The position numbers were made by a program, and so were the translations under genes. The notes under the pieces are model-generated. The model saw only the letters and a program-made list of their open reading frames with translations. It did no database searches and was not told the origin of the DNA. A stretch of DNA of 57,767 nt, from contig CALCST010000041.1 in assembly GCA_937894065.1 (NCBI GenBank), positions 1 through 57,767 of the forward strand, given 5' to 3'. Source of the DNA: an uncultured Parabacteroides sp. (GTDB lineage Bacteria > Bacteroidota > Bacteroidia > Bacteroidales > Tannerellaceae). The number at the start of each line of letters is the position of its first letter. Position 1 is the first letter of the stretch. Positions 34,892 through 42,743 of this stretch are shown one piece after another.

Positions 34892-36088
34892 ATGAATCAT
34901 ATATCAAAATTTATCCTATTTCTATTTGGATTATTGCTTTGTTTATCTTGTTATGCTAAAGATACAGAAACCGCGACAATACGTGTAGGTGCTGAACGTA
35001 TAGAAGTAATCACACGTTTATTAGCAAAAAAACAAGTTGGACTAGTCGTAAATCAAACATCTGTTTTAGATAATGGACAACGTCATCTTCTTGATGTCCT
35101 TTTAGAAGAAGGTATCAACGTCGTTAAAGTTTTCGCCCCCGAACATGGTTTCAGAGGAACAACAGAAGCAGGTGCAGAAGTAAAAGACAGTAAAGACTTG
35201 AAAACTGGAATACCTATCATATCTATATATGGTAAAAACAAAAAGCCACAAGCAGAACAGTTGAAAGATATTGACATTATGGTTTTTGACATTCAAGATG
35301 TCGGTGCCAGATTTTATACTTACATTAGTACTCTTCACTATGTAATGGAGGCTTGTGCTGAGAATAATAAAAAACTTATTGTACTTGACCGCCCGAATCC
35401 AAATGACTTTGTTGACGGACCTATCCGTAAACCTGAATTCAAATCTTTTGTCGGAATGGATGCTTTACCGATCCTCCATGGACTTACTATTGGTGAACTA
35501 GCATGGATGATGAATGGAGAAGGTTGGATTTTGAATACTCCAGATACATGCGACATACATATCGTCAAAATAGAAAACTGGAAACATGGTGATCCATACT
35601 GGTTACCGGTGAAGCCATCACCTAATTTACCAAACGACCAATCTATTCGCCTTTATCCTTCACTCTGTTTTTTTGAAGCGACTCCTATAAGCGTTGGTCG
35701 AGGTACATATTTCCCATTCCAAGTATTGGGCTATCCTGACCCTAAATTCGGAGAATATACGTTTACACCATGCTCATTACCGGGATTCGATACAAATCCT
35801 ATGCATAAAGATAAAATGTGCTATGGTGTGAACTTACAGGAATACCCTTTTGAAGGAGGATTGACATTGAGATTCGTTATGGAGTTCTACGAAAAATGCG
35901 ACAAAAATCCTGATTTTTTCTTTAAGCGTAAAAGATGGTTCGATTTGCTTTCAGGGACAGACAAACTTCGAGAACAGATAATGCAAGGTTTAACTGAGGA
36001 AGAAATAAAAGCTTCATGGCAGGAAGATCTTGACAAATATAATGAAATGAGAAAAAAATATCTCTTATATCCGGATTACGAGAAATAA
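34892..36088 (+). CDS. namZ: NamZ-type exo-beta-N-acetylmuramidase (DUF1343)
   Basis: The 398-residue product has a signal peptide (about 1-22; LSCYA could be read as a weak lipobox or as a signal-peptidase I site). It then has the DUF1343 fold with GLVVNQTS, KVFAPEHGFRGTTEAG, VFDIQDVGARFYTYISTLHY and LDRPNPN. This family includes NamZ (GH171), which removes terminal N-acetylmuramic acid from peptidoglycan fragments; the PEHG glutamate is in the segment proposed to be catalytic. Here it would act in the periplasm in cell-wall recycling. It stands next to susCD, which could import such fragments, but this link is only positional. Confidence 0.88.
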   Translation: MNHISKFILFLFGLLLCLSCYAKDTETATIRVGAERIEVITRLLAKKQVGLVVNQTSVLDNGQRHLLDVLLEEGINVVKVFAPEHGFRGTTEAGAEVKDSKDLKTGIPIISIYGKNKKPQAEQLKDIDIMVFDIQDVGARFYTYISTLHYVMEACAENNKKLIVLDRPNPNDFVDGPIRKPEFKSFVGMDALPILHGLTIGELAWMMNGEGWILNTPDTCDIHIVKIENWKHGDPYWLPVKPSPNLPNDQSIRLYPSLCFFEATPISVGRGTYFPFQVLGYPDPKFGEYTFTPCSLPGFDTNPMHKDKMCYGVNLQEYPFEGGLTLRFVMEFYEKCDKNPDFFFKRKRWFDLLSGTDKLREQIMQGLTEEEIKASWQEDLDKYNEMRKKYLLYPDYEK

Positions 36089-36104
36089 TGGAATTGTGAT
36101 TACA

Positions 36105-36165
36105 TAAAAAAGCTGTGTAAGCAATATAGCGCAAGAGCGTTTATTGATACACAGCTTTTCCTGTT
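36105..36165. terminator. Bidirectional terminator between namZ and the META lipoproteins
   Basis: AAAAAGCTGTGTA pairs with TACACAGCTTTTCC, with GCAATA/TATTG-like pairing inside, between two convergent stops. Both strands end in a T-run. Confidence 0.82.
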
Positions 36166-36181
36166 TTATATAAAGGATTTC

Positions 36182-36631
36182 CTACTTTTTCTTCTCCAAT
36201 ACTATAATAGGAGTCTTGGCCTCGTCACACAATGATATTCGTGTAACAGGCTTAGTTTTGCTCATAGATTCAAAATATTTTACGCTATTAAGCAATTTAA
36301 GCAAGTTATCCTCAACAGTCATATCTGGACAAGCCATACGAGTTGAACCTACTTGAGGAAAAGATATCATCTCTCTATTGGATTCATCAATATCCAATGA
36401 GCCGATTATTCTATTACAACCTGCATTTCCAGACAATCGTTTTCCGTTCAAGTCAAAAGACAGAAATGGTAAAGGATTTTCTGATTGCAATGACTTACCT
36501 TCAAGCTCAATAACATTCCAATCTCCTTCAAGCTCGTTAATATCTGAAATTGCCTTGTATTGAGAACGACATCCAGATAATAATATAGCAATACTTGACA
36601 AAACCAATATTATTGAAGATATTAATTTCAT
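36182..36631 (-). CDS. META-domain (HslJ-like) lipoprotein, copy B
   Basis: The 149-residue product has a lipoprotein signal (lipobox LSGC) and one META domain: LEGDWNVIELEGKSL, PFLSFDLNGKRLSGNAGCNRIIG and TRMACPDMTVEDNLLKLL. The GNAGCN and MACP motifs are those of HslJ-like proteins, small beta-barrel envelope proteins of unclear function. It is a paralogue of the gene immediately upstream (2 nt between them), sharing the same domain order, which indicates tandem duplication. It probably sits in the outer membrane facing the periplasm. Confidence 0.85.
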   Translation of the reverse strand: MKLISSIILVLSSIAILLSGCRSQYKAISDINELEGDWNVIELEGKSLQSENPLPFLSFDLNGKRLSGNAGCNRIIGSLDIDESNREMISFPQVGSTRMACPDMTVEDNLLKLLNSVKYFESMSKTKPVTRISLCDEAKTPIIVLEKKK

Positions 36632-36633
36632 TT

Positions 36634-37059
36634 TTATTTACTTAGAACAAACAATGTATTACCATTTTCATCAACTAACTGTAATTCATTCTCACTCTTA
36701 CCTGATTTTACAGAACGAACAGCATCCATACTTTGGAAAATTTTAGTTTCCAAATCCATATTTGGACATGCCATCATTGTTGCAGCTGCTTGACCAATTT
36801 TCAAAGCTGAATCATCTTTATCATTCAAGATTACAGATGTATTGAATATATTACATCCGGCGTTACCATGAAGCTTCTTTCCTTCCATATCAAATTCCAT
36901 AAAAGGAACATTTTCTTCAGAGTTTATAGCCTCACCTTTTACCTCCACAATATTCCATTTCCCATCCAATTGTTTTACATTGACTTTAGAACTAGAACAT
37001 GCCACCATTGAAACTGCCATTGCAGGAATCATTAGTGCATACATAAATAACTTCTTCAT
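36634..37059 (-). CDS. META-domain (HslJ-like) lipoprotein, copy A
   Basis: The 141-residue product has a lipoprotein signal (lipobox MVAC, cysteine near 21) and a META domain with LDGKWNIVEVKGEAI, PFMEFDMEGKKLHGNAGCN, MMACPNMDLETKIFQ and a C-terminal ELQLVDENGNTLFVL. It is the first of a tandem pair and clearly homologous to the next gene. No consensus promoter was found upstream, but repeat copy 7 starts 31 bp from its ATG. Confidence 0.86.
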   Translation of the reverse strand: MKKLFMYALMIPAMAVSMVACSSSKVNVKQLDGKWNIVEVKGEAINSEENVPFMEFDMEGKKLHGNAGCNIFNTSVILNDKDDSALKIGQAAATMMACPNMDLETKIFQSMDAVRSVKSGKSENELQLVDENGNTLFVLSK

Positions 37060-37090
37060 AAAATATTAAATATTATTCGTTAGTAATTAA

Positions 37091-37196
37091 AAGTTGACAA
37101 GGCTTCAGAGACGAGTTGACAAGGAATATAAATTGGAAATACAACCTGTAAACTCTATGTATAAAAACCATCGTCAACTTGTTCACTTATCAACCT
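37091..37196. repeat. GTTGACAAG-family repeat, copy 7
   Basis: AGTTGACAAGGCTTCAGAGAC with GAGTTGACAAGG (about 37092-37124) faces CGTCAACTTGTTCAC with TTATCAACCTC (about 37170-37196). It lies between the META-lipoprotein start and the end of the MATE gene and shares its first 21 bases with copies 4 and 6. The remaining 100 bp up to the MATE stop show nothing further. Confidence 0.82.
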
Positions 37197-37300
37197 CTTT
37201 ATCTGAAAGTATAACTTACGAAACATAAGAGCTTTCAATCCTATAGACGCTAAAAAGTGGAAATTTGTTCTGAGGAGACTAAATATTTAACCTACATTAA

Positions 37301-38668
37301 CTACTTAGAAGATGATATAAGGTCCTTTTTCATCCATTTACAAGTTCGCCATCTCAAGCATAACACTATACCTCTTGAACCTTCGTCCATAGCCAAGGCA
37401 AACCATATTCCAGCAAGTCCCAATCCCATTGCTATTCCTAACAAATAACCAAAAGAGACGGCAAATACCCACATACAGACTATTTCTATCAATACAGGAA
37501 TTACGACATCTCCAACGGAACGTAAACAGAACAAGAACATCAACACTGTCGCTCTACCATGTTCCAGTAATATATCAACAAGCAAAGCAGACATAGCAAT
37601 CTCTATTATTCTCTCATTTTCGGTAAAGCATCCGAGAAGTAAACGGCCACATAAATAAACACCAACGGTTGCCACAAAAGTCACCATCATCGAGCGCTTC
37701 CATGCATACCAACTAAGCGTATATGCCGCATTTTTCTTTCCTGCTCCTACAAGATTTCCAGTACATACGGAAGCTGCGCTTGCCATAGCCAAAGAGAAAA
37801 TATAACCGATAATAACTATGTTCATTATATACACTCTGGCTGTCAGCACTTCGTTTCCCAGCATGTTAATAAAATACACAACGCAAACCTGAGAAGCATC
37901 ATATGATATCTGTTCAAAAGCCGATGGCATTCCAATCTTTATCACATCTTTAAGTTTCTTAAACGGGAAAGGACGAAAATATTCAAGTGGCATTTTATGT
38001 ATCAATCGCTTGAACAATACAATGATTAGAAACAACATTGCCACACCTCGACAGATAGATGTTGATATTGCAGCACCTTCAACACCTAACGCAGGTAATC
38101 CAAAATGACCGAATATCAAAGAATAGTTTCCTAAGATATTTAATATATTGATTATGAATGTTACCTGCATTGCATAATTTGGTTTATTAGCAGCCCTTAG
38201 AACAGCTGATGCTGTAAAACTTATTGCCTGGAAGAATCCAAATCCACCGACAATTTTCATGTATGTCAGGGCCATAGGCATAAGGTCATCCCTTATATCC
38301 ATCCAGACCAACATTTGTTTTCCACCAAGTGTTAAGGCAAGACTGATTATCAAACCTACTACAGCATTAAACAAAAGAGAGACACCAACTACCTGAATAA
38401 AGCTTTTTGAATCTTTAGCACCAAAATACAAGGCACACATTACTGATGTTCCAACAGTTGTTATGTTGAATAAAAGAAAAACCATATTCAACAACTGATT
38501 TACAACACCAACAGCAGCAACAGCATTATCTGAATAATGACTAAGCATTAATGTGTCAACAACTCCCAGCATAAGCATCAGGAGTATTTCCAGAAAAATT
38601 GGTCCTACCAATTTCAGTAACTTTCCTCGCAAATCACCTCTATTCCGAAACAACGATAACCCAAACAT
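37301..38668 (-). CDS. MATE-family multidrug/cation antiporter
   Basis: The 455-residue protein has twelve hydrophobic segments in two homologous halves typical of MatE, for example GPIFLEILLMLMLGVVDTLMLSHYSD in the first helix and GMPSAFEQISYDASQVCVVYFINMLG at the start of the second half. It exports drugs or metabolites using Na+ or H+. The frame opens at a GTG (38701), but a consensus -7 box overlaps that codon, so the ATG at 38668 (MFGLSLFRNRGDLRG) is preferred. It is divergent from the M23 peptidase gene. Confidence 0.87.
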   Translation of the reverse strand: MFGLSLFRNRGDLRGKLLKLVGPIFLEILLMLMLGVVDTLMLSHYSDNAVAAVGVVNQLLNMVFLLFNITTVGTSVMCALYFGAKDSKSFIQVVGVSLLFNAVVGLIISLALTLGGKQMLVWMDIRDDLMPMALTYMKIVGGFGFFQAISFTASAVLRAANKPNYAMQVTFIINILNILGNYSLIFGHFGLPALGVEGAAISTSICRGVAMLFLIIVLFKRLIHKMPLEYFRPFPFKKLKDVIKIGMPSAFEQISYDASQVCVVYFINMLGNEVLTARVYIMNIVIIGYIFSLAMASAASVCTGNLVGAGKKNAAYTLSWYAWKRSMMVTFVATVGVYLCGRLLLGCFTENERIIEIAMSALLVDILLEHGRATVLMFLFCLRSVGDVVIPVLIEIVCMWVFAVSFGYLLGIAMGLGLAGIWFALAMDEGSRGIVLCLRWRTCKWMKKDLISSSK

Positions 38669-38700
38669 TGCAGATATCACATTATGAATATATTCTTCCA

Positions 38701-38708
38701 CAAAGGTA
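38701..38708 (-). promoter_or_regulatory. -7 box of the MATE gene, overlapping a GTG codon
   Basis: The reverse strand reads TACCTTTG, matching TAnnTTTG and running straight into GTGGAAGAA. Transcription would begin near 38695, downstream of the GTG. No -33 element was found at the right distance. Confidence 0.5.
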
Positions 38709-38720
38709 AATCAAATCAAA

Positions 38721-38751
38721 TTGGCTAATTCTATTATTTTATGTATGTTTG
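38721..38751 (+). promoter_or_regulatory. Promoter of the M23 peptidase gene
   Basis: TTGG (38721-38724), a 19-bp spacer and TATGTTTG (38744-38751) fit the Bacteroidota consensus, 34 bp before the ATG. It lies back to back with the MATE -7 box, so the two promoters may interfere. Confidence 0.6.
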
Positions 38752-38785
38752 TAGTACTTATATAATTTGTTGATAAATATCAAAG

Positions 38786-40063
38786 ATGAAAAGAATCATA
38801 CCAATACTGTTTATTGCAGCAGCATTCTGCCTTTCTATATTTTCATGTAAGCATGATCAAGTAAATAATACCGAAGAAACCGTCGATAGTGAATGGAAAG
38901 ATAGTCTGCAACATGTTTACGAATATGGTATATGCATAGATAGTCTGAATGTAGAGCATTTTGAGATAAGAAATGGAGATAATCCTTCTATAATATTCTC
39001 ATGTTTGGGATTTTCTGCTCTTGAAGCAGACAGCATAAGTAAAGCTTCTGCCTCAGTCCTGGATCCAACTAGAATCAAGGCTGGTATGCATTATTGTACT
39101 TTTACTACTCGAGATTCTATTGCTAAAATTCAATATATTGCATTTGCAAAAACTATGACAGATTATGCAATAATAGACCTTAGAAAAAGGCCAATAGAAG
39201 CATACACTTTCAACAAACCTATCACACTAAAAAGGAAATCTGTAAACGGTACAATAACTTCATCTCTATGGAATATAATAAAGCAACAAGGCGCAGATCC
39301 TTTGTTGGCTATTAAAATAGCAGATGTCTTCGCTTGGGAAATAGACTTCTTTGACGTGAAAGAAGGAGATTCTTTCCAAGTGATATACAACGAGGCTTAT
39401 ATTGATGATACAACAGCCTTATCTATTTCATCCATAGAAGGAGCTTTATTCACTCATCAAGGTAAAGATTATTATGCAATACCGTTTATGCAAGACAGTT
39501 CAATGCAATTTTTTGATTTAGAAGGAAACAGTTTGCGTAAAGCTTTCCTGAAAGCACCGCTTGACTTCTACAGAATAACATCAAGATTTACCAATGCTCG
39601 TTTTCATCCTATACTAAAAAGATACAGAGCTCATCACGGTGTTGACTATGCAGCACCTACAGGAACACCAGTCAGAACAATCGGTGATGGTTCTGTTATA
39701 TTCAAAGGATACACAAACGGAGGTGGACATACTATAAAAATAAAGCATAATTCTGTATATACTACTTCTTATATGCATTTAAGTCGCTATGCTAAAGGGC
39801 TGAGTGTTGGGCAAAGAGTCAAACAAGGTGAAGAAATAGGCTATGTTGGTTCAACAGGTTTGTCAACTGGTCCACACTTGGATTTCAGGGTTTATAAGAA
39901 CGGAGAGCCTATAAATCCTCTTGATATGGAAGCGCCACCTTCTGAGCCTATCAAACCAGAACTTAGAGACAGTTTTAATATTGTTAAGAACAGAATTATA
40001 TCTGAACTCGACAGTTTAAAAACCCTGAAACTCAACAATCAGGAATTGACATTAGCGAAATAA
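38786..40063 (+). CDS. M23-family peptidoglycan peptidase lipoprotein
   Basis: The 425-residue protein has a lipoprotein signal (lipobox FSC, cysteine near 21), an N-terminal region of about 250 residues and a LytM/M23 domain: RYRAHHGVDYAAPTGTPV (about 280-297), TSYMHLSRYAKG, VGQRVKQGEEIGYVGSTG and STGPHLDFRVYKNG. M23 enzymes cut peptidoglycan cross-bridges. The canonical zinc motif HxH (HLHF) reads HLDF here, so one ligand is aspartate; the other ligands (HxxxD) and the catalytic histidine are present. It could be active with an Asp ligand or be an activator-type homologue. The YccF gene follows after 39 bp. Confidence 0.88.
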   Translation: MKRIIPILFIAAAFCLSIFSCKHDQVNNTEETVDSEWKDSLQHVYEYGICIDSLNVEHFEIRNGDNPSIIFSCLGFSALEADSISKASASVLDPTRIKAGMHYCTFTTRDSIAKIQYIAFAKTMTDYAIIDLRKRPIEAYTFNKPITLKRKSVNGTITSSLWNIIKQQGADPLLAIKIADVFAWEIDFFDVKEGDSFQVIYNEAYIDDTTALSISSIEGALFTHQGKDYYAIPFMQDSSMQFFDLEGNSLRKAFLKAPLDFYRITSRFTNARFHPILKRYRAHHGVDYAAPTGTPVRTIGDGSVIFKGYTNGGGHTIKIKHNSVYTTSYMHLSRYAKGLSVGQRVKQGEEIGYVGSTGLSTGPHLDFRVYKNGEPINPLDMEAPPSEPIKPELRDSFNIVKNRIISELDSLKTLKLNNQELTLAK

Positions 40064-40102
40064 AATAATCTTAGAATAATAAACTCAAAATACTGAATAA
40101 TT

Positions 40103-40471
40103 ATGAAGTTCATAGGTAATATCATCTGGCTTATATGTGGTGGCCTAATTACAGCCATAGAATATCTTATTGCCAGTCTTTTAATGATGATAACAATTAT
40201 CGGTATTCCTTTCGGTTTACAAACTCTCAAACTTGGAATACTGGCTCTTTGGCCATTTGGCTCTAAAGTTGTTGAAAGTGAAAGTGCCGGAGGCTGCCTG
40301 TGCATTATAATGAACATTATCTGGATTCTAGTTGGTGGAATATGGATTGCAGCCACTCACCTCTTTTTCGGGATATTACTATGCATTACAATAATTGGTT
40401 TCCCATTCGGAAAACAACACATTAAAATGGCAGGTTTGGCACTCACTCCTTTTGGAAAAGAAATAATCTAA
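40103..40471 (+). CDS. YccF-family membrane protein
   Basis: The 122-residue protein has two tandem YccF units: IIWLICGGLITAIEYLIASL with GIPFGLQTLKLGILALWPFG, then IIWILVGGIWIAATHLFFGI with GFPFGKQHIKMAGLALTPFG. About four membrane helices are expected. YccF proteins are conserved inner-membrane proteins of unknown function. The gene probably shares the M23 promoter. Its stop overlaps that of the convergent murI gene by 2 bp, leaving no room for a terminator. Confidence 0.88.
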   Translation: MKFIGNIIWLICGGLITAIEYLIASLLMMITIIGIPFGLQTLKLGILALWPFGSKVVESESAGGCLCIIMNIIWILVGGIWIAATHLFFGILLCITIIGFPFGKQHIKMAGLALTPFGKEII

Positions 40472-41316
40472 GAATTCAGTTCTATTTTTTCCGCATTTAC
40501 ATTATATCCTAAAAACAAAGATGCGGCATCCGAAAATTTCTCAACAGATTCCGTCGTAAGGAAACGCCGGCTACCACCGGTAGTCAGACGGGACGACATT
40601 TCCGGATGCCGCACCAGATAATCCGCAAGGCTTTCTGCAACATATTCCCCTTGCGAAACCAACTTAACTCCTGCAGGAACATATTTCCTTATCTTTTTTA
40701 TCAGCAAAGGATAATGCGTACATCCTAGAATTAGAGTATCGATAAGCGGATCTGTCTGCATTATATGATCAATATGTTTCTTAACGAAATAGTCAGCTCC
40801 CGGAGAATCAAATTCTGCATTCTCAACCAACGGAACCCACATCGGACAAGCCTCTCCTACTACAGAAATATGAGGAAACATTTTTTCAATTTCAAGAGTG
40901 TAGGATGAAGAAGATATAGTTCCTGCAGTACCTAGGACCCCAATATGCTTACTGTTACTCATCTTGTCCATTAGTTCAACTGTCGGACGTATTACACCCA
41001 AGACTCGTCGTTCATTATCCCAAACAGGAAGGTCCTGTTGCTGTATCGTTCTCAATGCCTTTGCTGAGGCAGTATTACAAGCCAATATAACAAGACGGCA
41101 ACCTTCAGCAAAAAGACGCATCACCGCTTGTCTTGTAAATTCATATACAATCTCAAATGAACGGGGGCCGTAAGGCGAACGAGCATTATCACCCATATAT
41201 ATGTAATCATATTGCGGCAATCTTTCACGTATTTTATCATATACAGTCAACCCACCATAACCAGAATCAAAAACCCCAATTGGGCCATCAGCTTTTGAAA
41301 ATTGCATATTGAACAT
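40468..41316 (-). CDS. murI: Glutamate racemase
   Basis: The 282-residue cytosolic enzyme converts L- to D-glutamate for peptidoglycan. It contains IGVFDSGYGGLTV, the first catalytic cysteine in LACNTASAKAL (about 75), and the second in LILGCTHYPLL (about 200), so both bases are present, unlike the exported racemase-like protein at 21.2 kb. Two starts are possible, 41316 (MFNMQFSK) and 41307 (MQFSK). It follows the two Skp genes, as is usual in Bacteroidales, but a strong terminator lies between, so it may have its own weak promoter. Confidence 0.94.
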   Translation of the reverse strand: MFNMQFSKADGPIGVFDSGYGGLTVYDKIRERLPQYDYIYMGDNARSPYGPRSFEIVYEFTRQAVMRLFAEGCRLVILACNTASAKALRTIQQQDLPVWDNERRVLGVIRPTVELMDKMSNSKHIGVLGTAGTISSSSYTLEIEKMFPHISVVGEACPMWVPLVENAEFDSPGADYFVKKHIDHIMQTDPLIDTLILGCTHYPLLIKKIRKYVPAGVKLVSQGEYVAESLADYLVRHPEMSSRLTTGGSRRFLTTESVEKFSDAASLFLGYNVNAEKIELNS

Positions 41317-41356
41317 TTCCTATATAACTCATATAAAACAAAAACTCCTTATTACT

Positions 41357-41403
41357 AAAAAAACACAGAGAATACCTTTTTTAGGTACATTCTCTGTGTT
41401 TTC
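41357..41403 (-). terminator. Terminator of the skp pair
   Basis: On the minus strand AACACAGAGAATGTACC pairs with GGTATTCTCTGTGTT and is followed by TTTTTTAG. The stem has about 12 consecutive pairs. It separates the Skp genes from murI. Confidence 0.9.
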
Positions 41404-41455
41404 AAAACAAATGGTTGGAATCAAAACTGATTCTATATTATTCCGAAATTATTAA

Positions 41456-41953
41456 TTACTGCAAACCTAATTTTGCTTTAACAAAAGAAGTAGCATCAAC
41501 TGCAGATGAACCAGAATACAACAACACTTCTGGAGTCAAGATATAAGTATAACCTTTTTCATCACCAACAGCTTTAATTGCTGTCTGAATCTTTTCCTGA
41601 ATAGGTTTTACCAATTCCTGCTGCTGTTTAGCAACGTCCTGCTGAGCAACCTGAACCAAGTTGTCCATACGCTGCTGCATATCCTGAACTTCCTGCATTC
41701 TTCTAACCTTAATATTTTCAGTCAATGAATCCTGCTGTGCGATAAAATCAGAATATTTTTTCTTGTATTCTTCTTCCATCTGTGCAAGTTCTTTTTTATA
41801 ACTTTCCTGCAAATCAGCCATTTTCTTTTCCATGTCAGATACTTCAGGCATAGCCATAAATACTTCCTGTGTATTTACGAAAGCAATTTTCACTTCCTGA
41901 GCAACAACGCTCATAGGGATAATCATTAGCAATAATGCAATAAGCTTTTTCAT
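41456..41953 (-). CDS. skp: OmpH/Skp-family periplasmic chaperone, second copy
   Basis: The 165-residue product has a signal peptide (MKKLIALLLMIIPMSVVAQ). The strand KIAFVNTQEVFMAMPEV is followed by a long, glutamine- and lysine-rich coiled coil (about 40-125), then KGYTYILTPEVLLYSGSSAVD. Skp trimers form tentacles that hold unfolded outer-membrane proteins. The start at 41953 is chosen because the signal peptide begins there; an upstream ATG adds only asparagine-rich residues. It lies 73 bp after its paralogue. Confidence 0.9.
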   Translation of the reverse strand: MKKLIALLLMIIPMSVVAQEVKIAFVNTQEVFMAMPEVSDMEKKMADLQESYKKELAQMEEEYKKKYSDFIAQQDSLTENIKVRRMQEVQDMQQRMDNLVQVAQQDVAKQQQELVKPIQEKIQTAIKAVGDEKGYTYILTPEVLLYSGSSAVDATSFVKAKLGLQ

Positions 41954-42026
41954 TTTTCTTTTATAGTTATTATTATTAATCATTATAATTCCACCTTCAA
42001 TAACTTAGGCGCACAAAATTAAGCAT

Positions 42027-42542
42027 TTATTTTGAATATCCCAGTTTTGAAAGCACTTCATTGCTGATATCTATCTTTGGAGAAGCAAAAATTATACTCA
42101 TGGCAGACGCTCTGTCAATCACAAGCTGATACCCCTTGTCCTCTGATATTTCCTTTACAGCATTATATATCTCATCCTGGATAGGCTTCATCAGGCTCTC
42201 TCTTTTCTTGTAAAGTTCGCCGTCAGCACCGAAATACTTACGTTTCAAGTCCTGTGCTTCCTGTTCCTTCTTAACTATTTCCTCTTCTCTTTTGGATTTC
42301 ATCTCTGCAGAAAGGAACACCAAATCACTCTGATATGTCTTATACATATTTTGTGCCTCCTGCTGCAATGCTTCCACCTCATTCTGCCATTTCTGAGAAA
42401 CCTGACTAAGCTGTTCGTTTGTCATTTCATATGCAGGAATATTCTTCAAAATATATTCCATGTCAATTAGTGCATATTTCTGGGCGTTTACTGCCAACGA
42501 ACAAATCATCATAAGGCAGATTGCAAACAATGTCTTCTTCAT
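42027..42542 (-). CDS. skp: OmpH/Skp-family periplasmic chaperone, first copy
   Basis: The 171-residue product has a signal peptide (MKKTLFAICLMMICSLAVNA), the strand YALIDMEYILKNIPAYEM, a charged coiled coil with KREEEIVKKEQEAQDLKRKY and a C-terminal GYQLVIDRASAMSIIFAS. Like its neighbour it should chaperone outer-membrane proteins. The start at 42542 gives eight bases between it and an AAAAGGAG sequence, a rare strong Shine-Dalgarno for this phylum; the ATG at 42548 is too close to it. In related genomes bamA usually precedes this pair; here der does. Confidence 0.9.
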   Translation of the reverse strand: MKKTLFAICLMMICSLAVNAQKYALIDMEYILKNIPAYEMTNEQLSQVSQKWQNEVEALQQEAQNMYKTYQSDLVFLSAEMKSKREEEIVKKEQEAQDLKRKYFGADGELYKKRESLMKPIQDEIYNAVKEISEDKGYQLVIDRASAMSIIFASPKIDISNEVLSKLGYSK

Positions 42543-42579
42543 ATTCATCTCTCCTTTTAATGTTAAATTACTCAGGATG

Positions 42580-42612
42580 CAAATATAAGGTTGACAATAT
42601 CTATCTAGCAAA
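42580..42612 (-). promoter_or_regulatory. Promoter of the skp pair
   Basis: On the minus strand TTTG (42612-42609), a 21-bp spacer and TATATTTG (42587-42580) match the Bacteroidota consensus, 38 bp upstream of the skp start. Confidence 0.65.
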
Positions 42613-42654
42613 GAAAATAAGTTAATTAAAGTTTCGCTAATTACTCAACTTTAA

Positions 42655-42731
42655 TGTTGACAAGACTTTATAAACAAGTTGACAAGGCATAAAATATGAT
42701 TATCCTTGTCAACTCGTTTACTTATTAACTT
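42655..42731. repeat. GTTGACAAG-family repeat, copy 8
   Basis: GTTGACAAGACTTTATAAAC with AAGTTGACAAGG (42656-42687) faces CCTTGTCAACTCG with TTTACTTATTAAC (about 42704-42731). It is placed directly after the der stop and before the skp promoter, and may help end the fabH-era-der transcript. Confidence 0.82.
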
Positions 42732-42743
42732 GAACTCTGACCT

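Noticed and set aside
29801..36088. A complete polysaccharide utilisation locus
   Set aside because: No glycosidase cluster, sensor-regulator or anti-sigma system adjoins susCD; only the transporter pair is certain.
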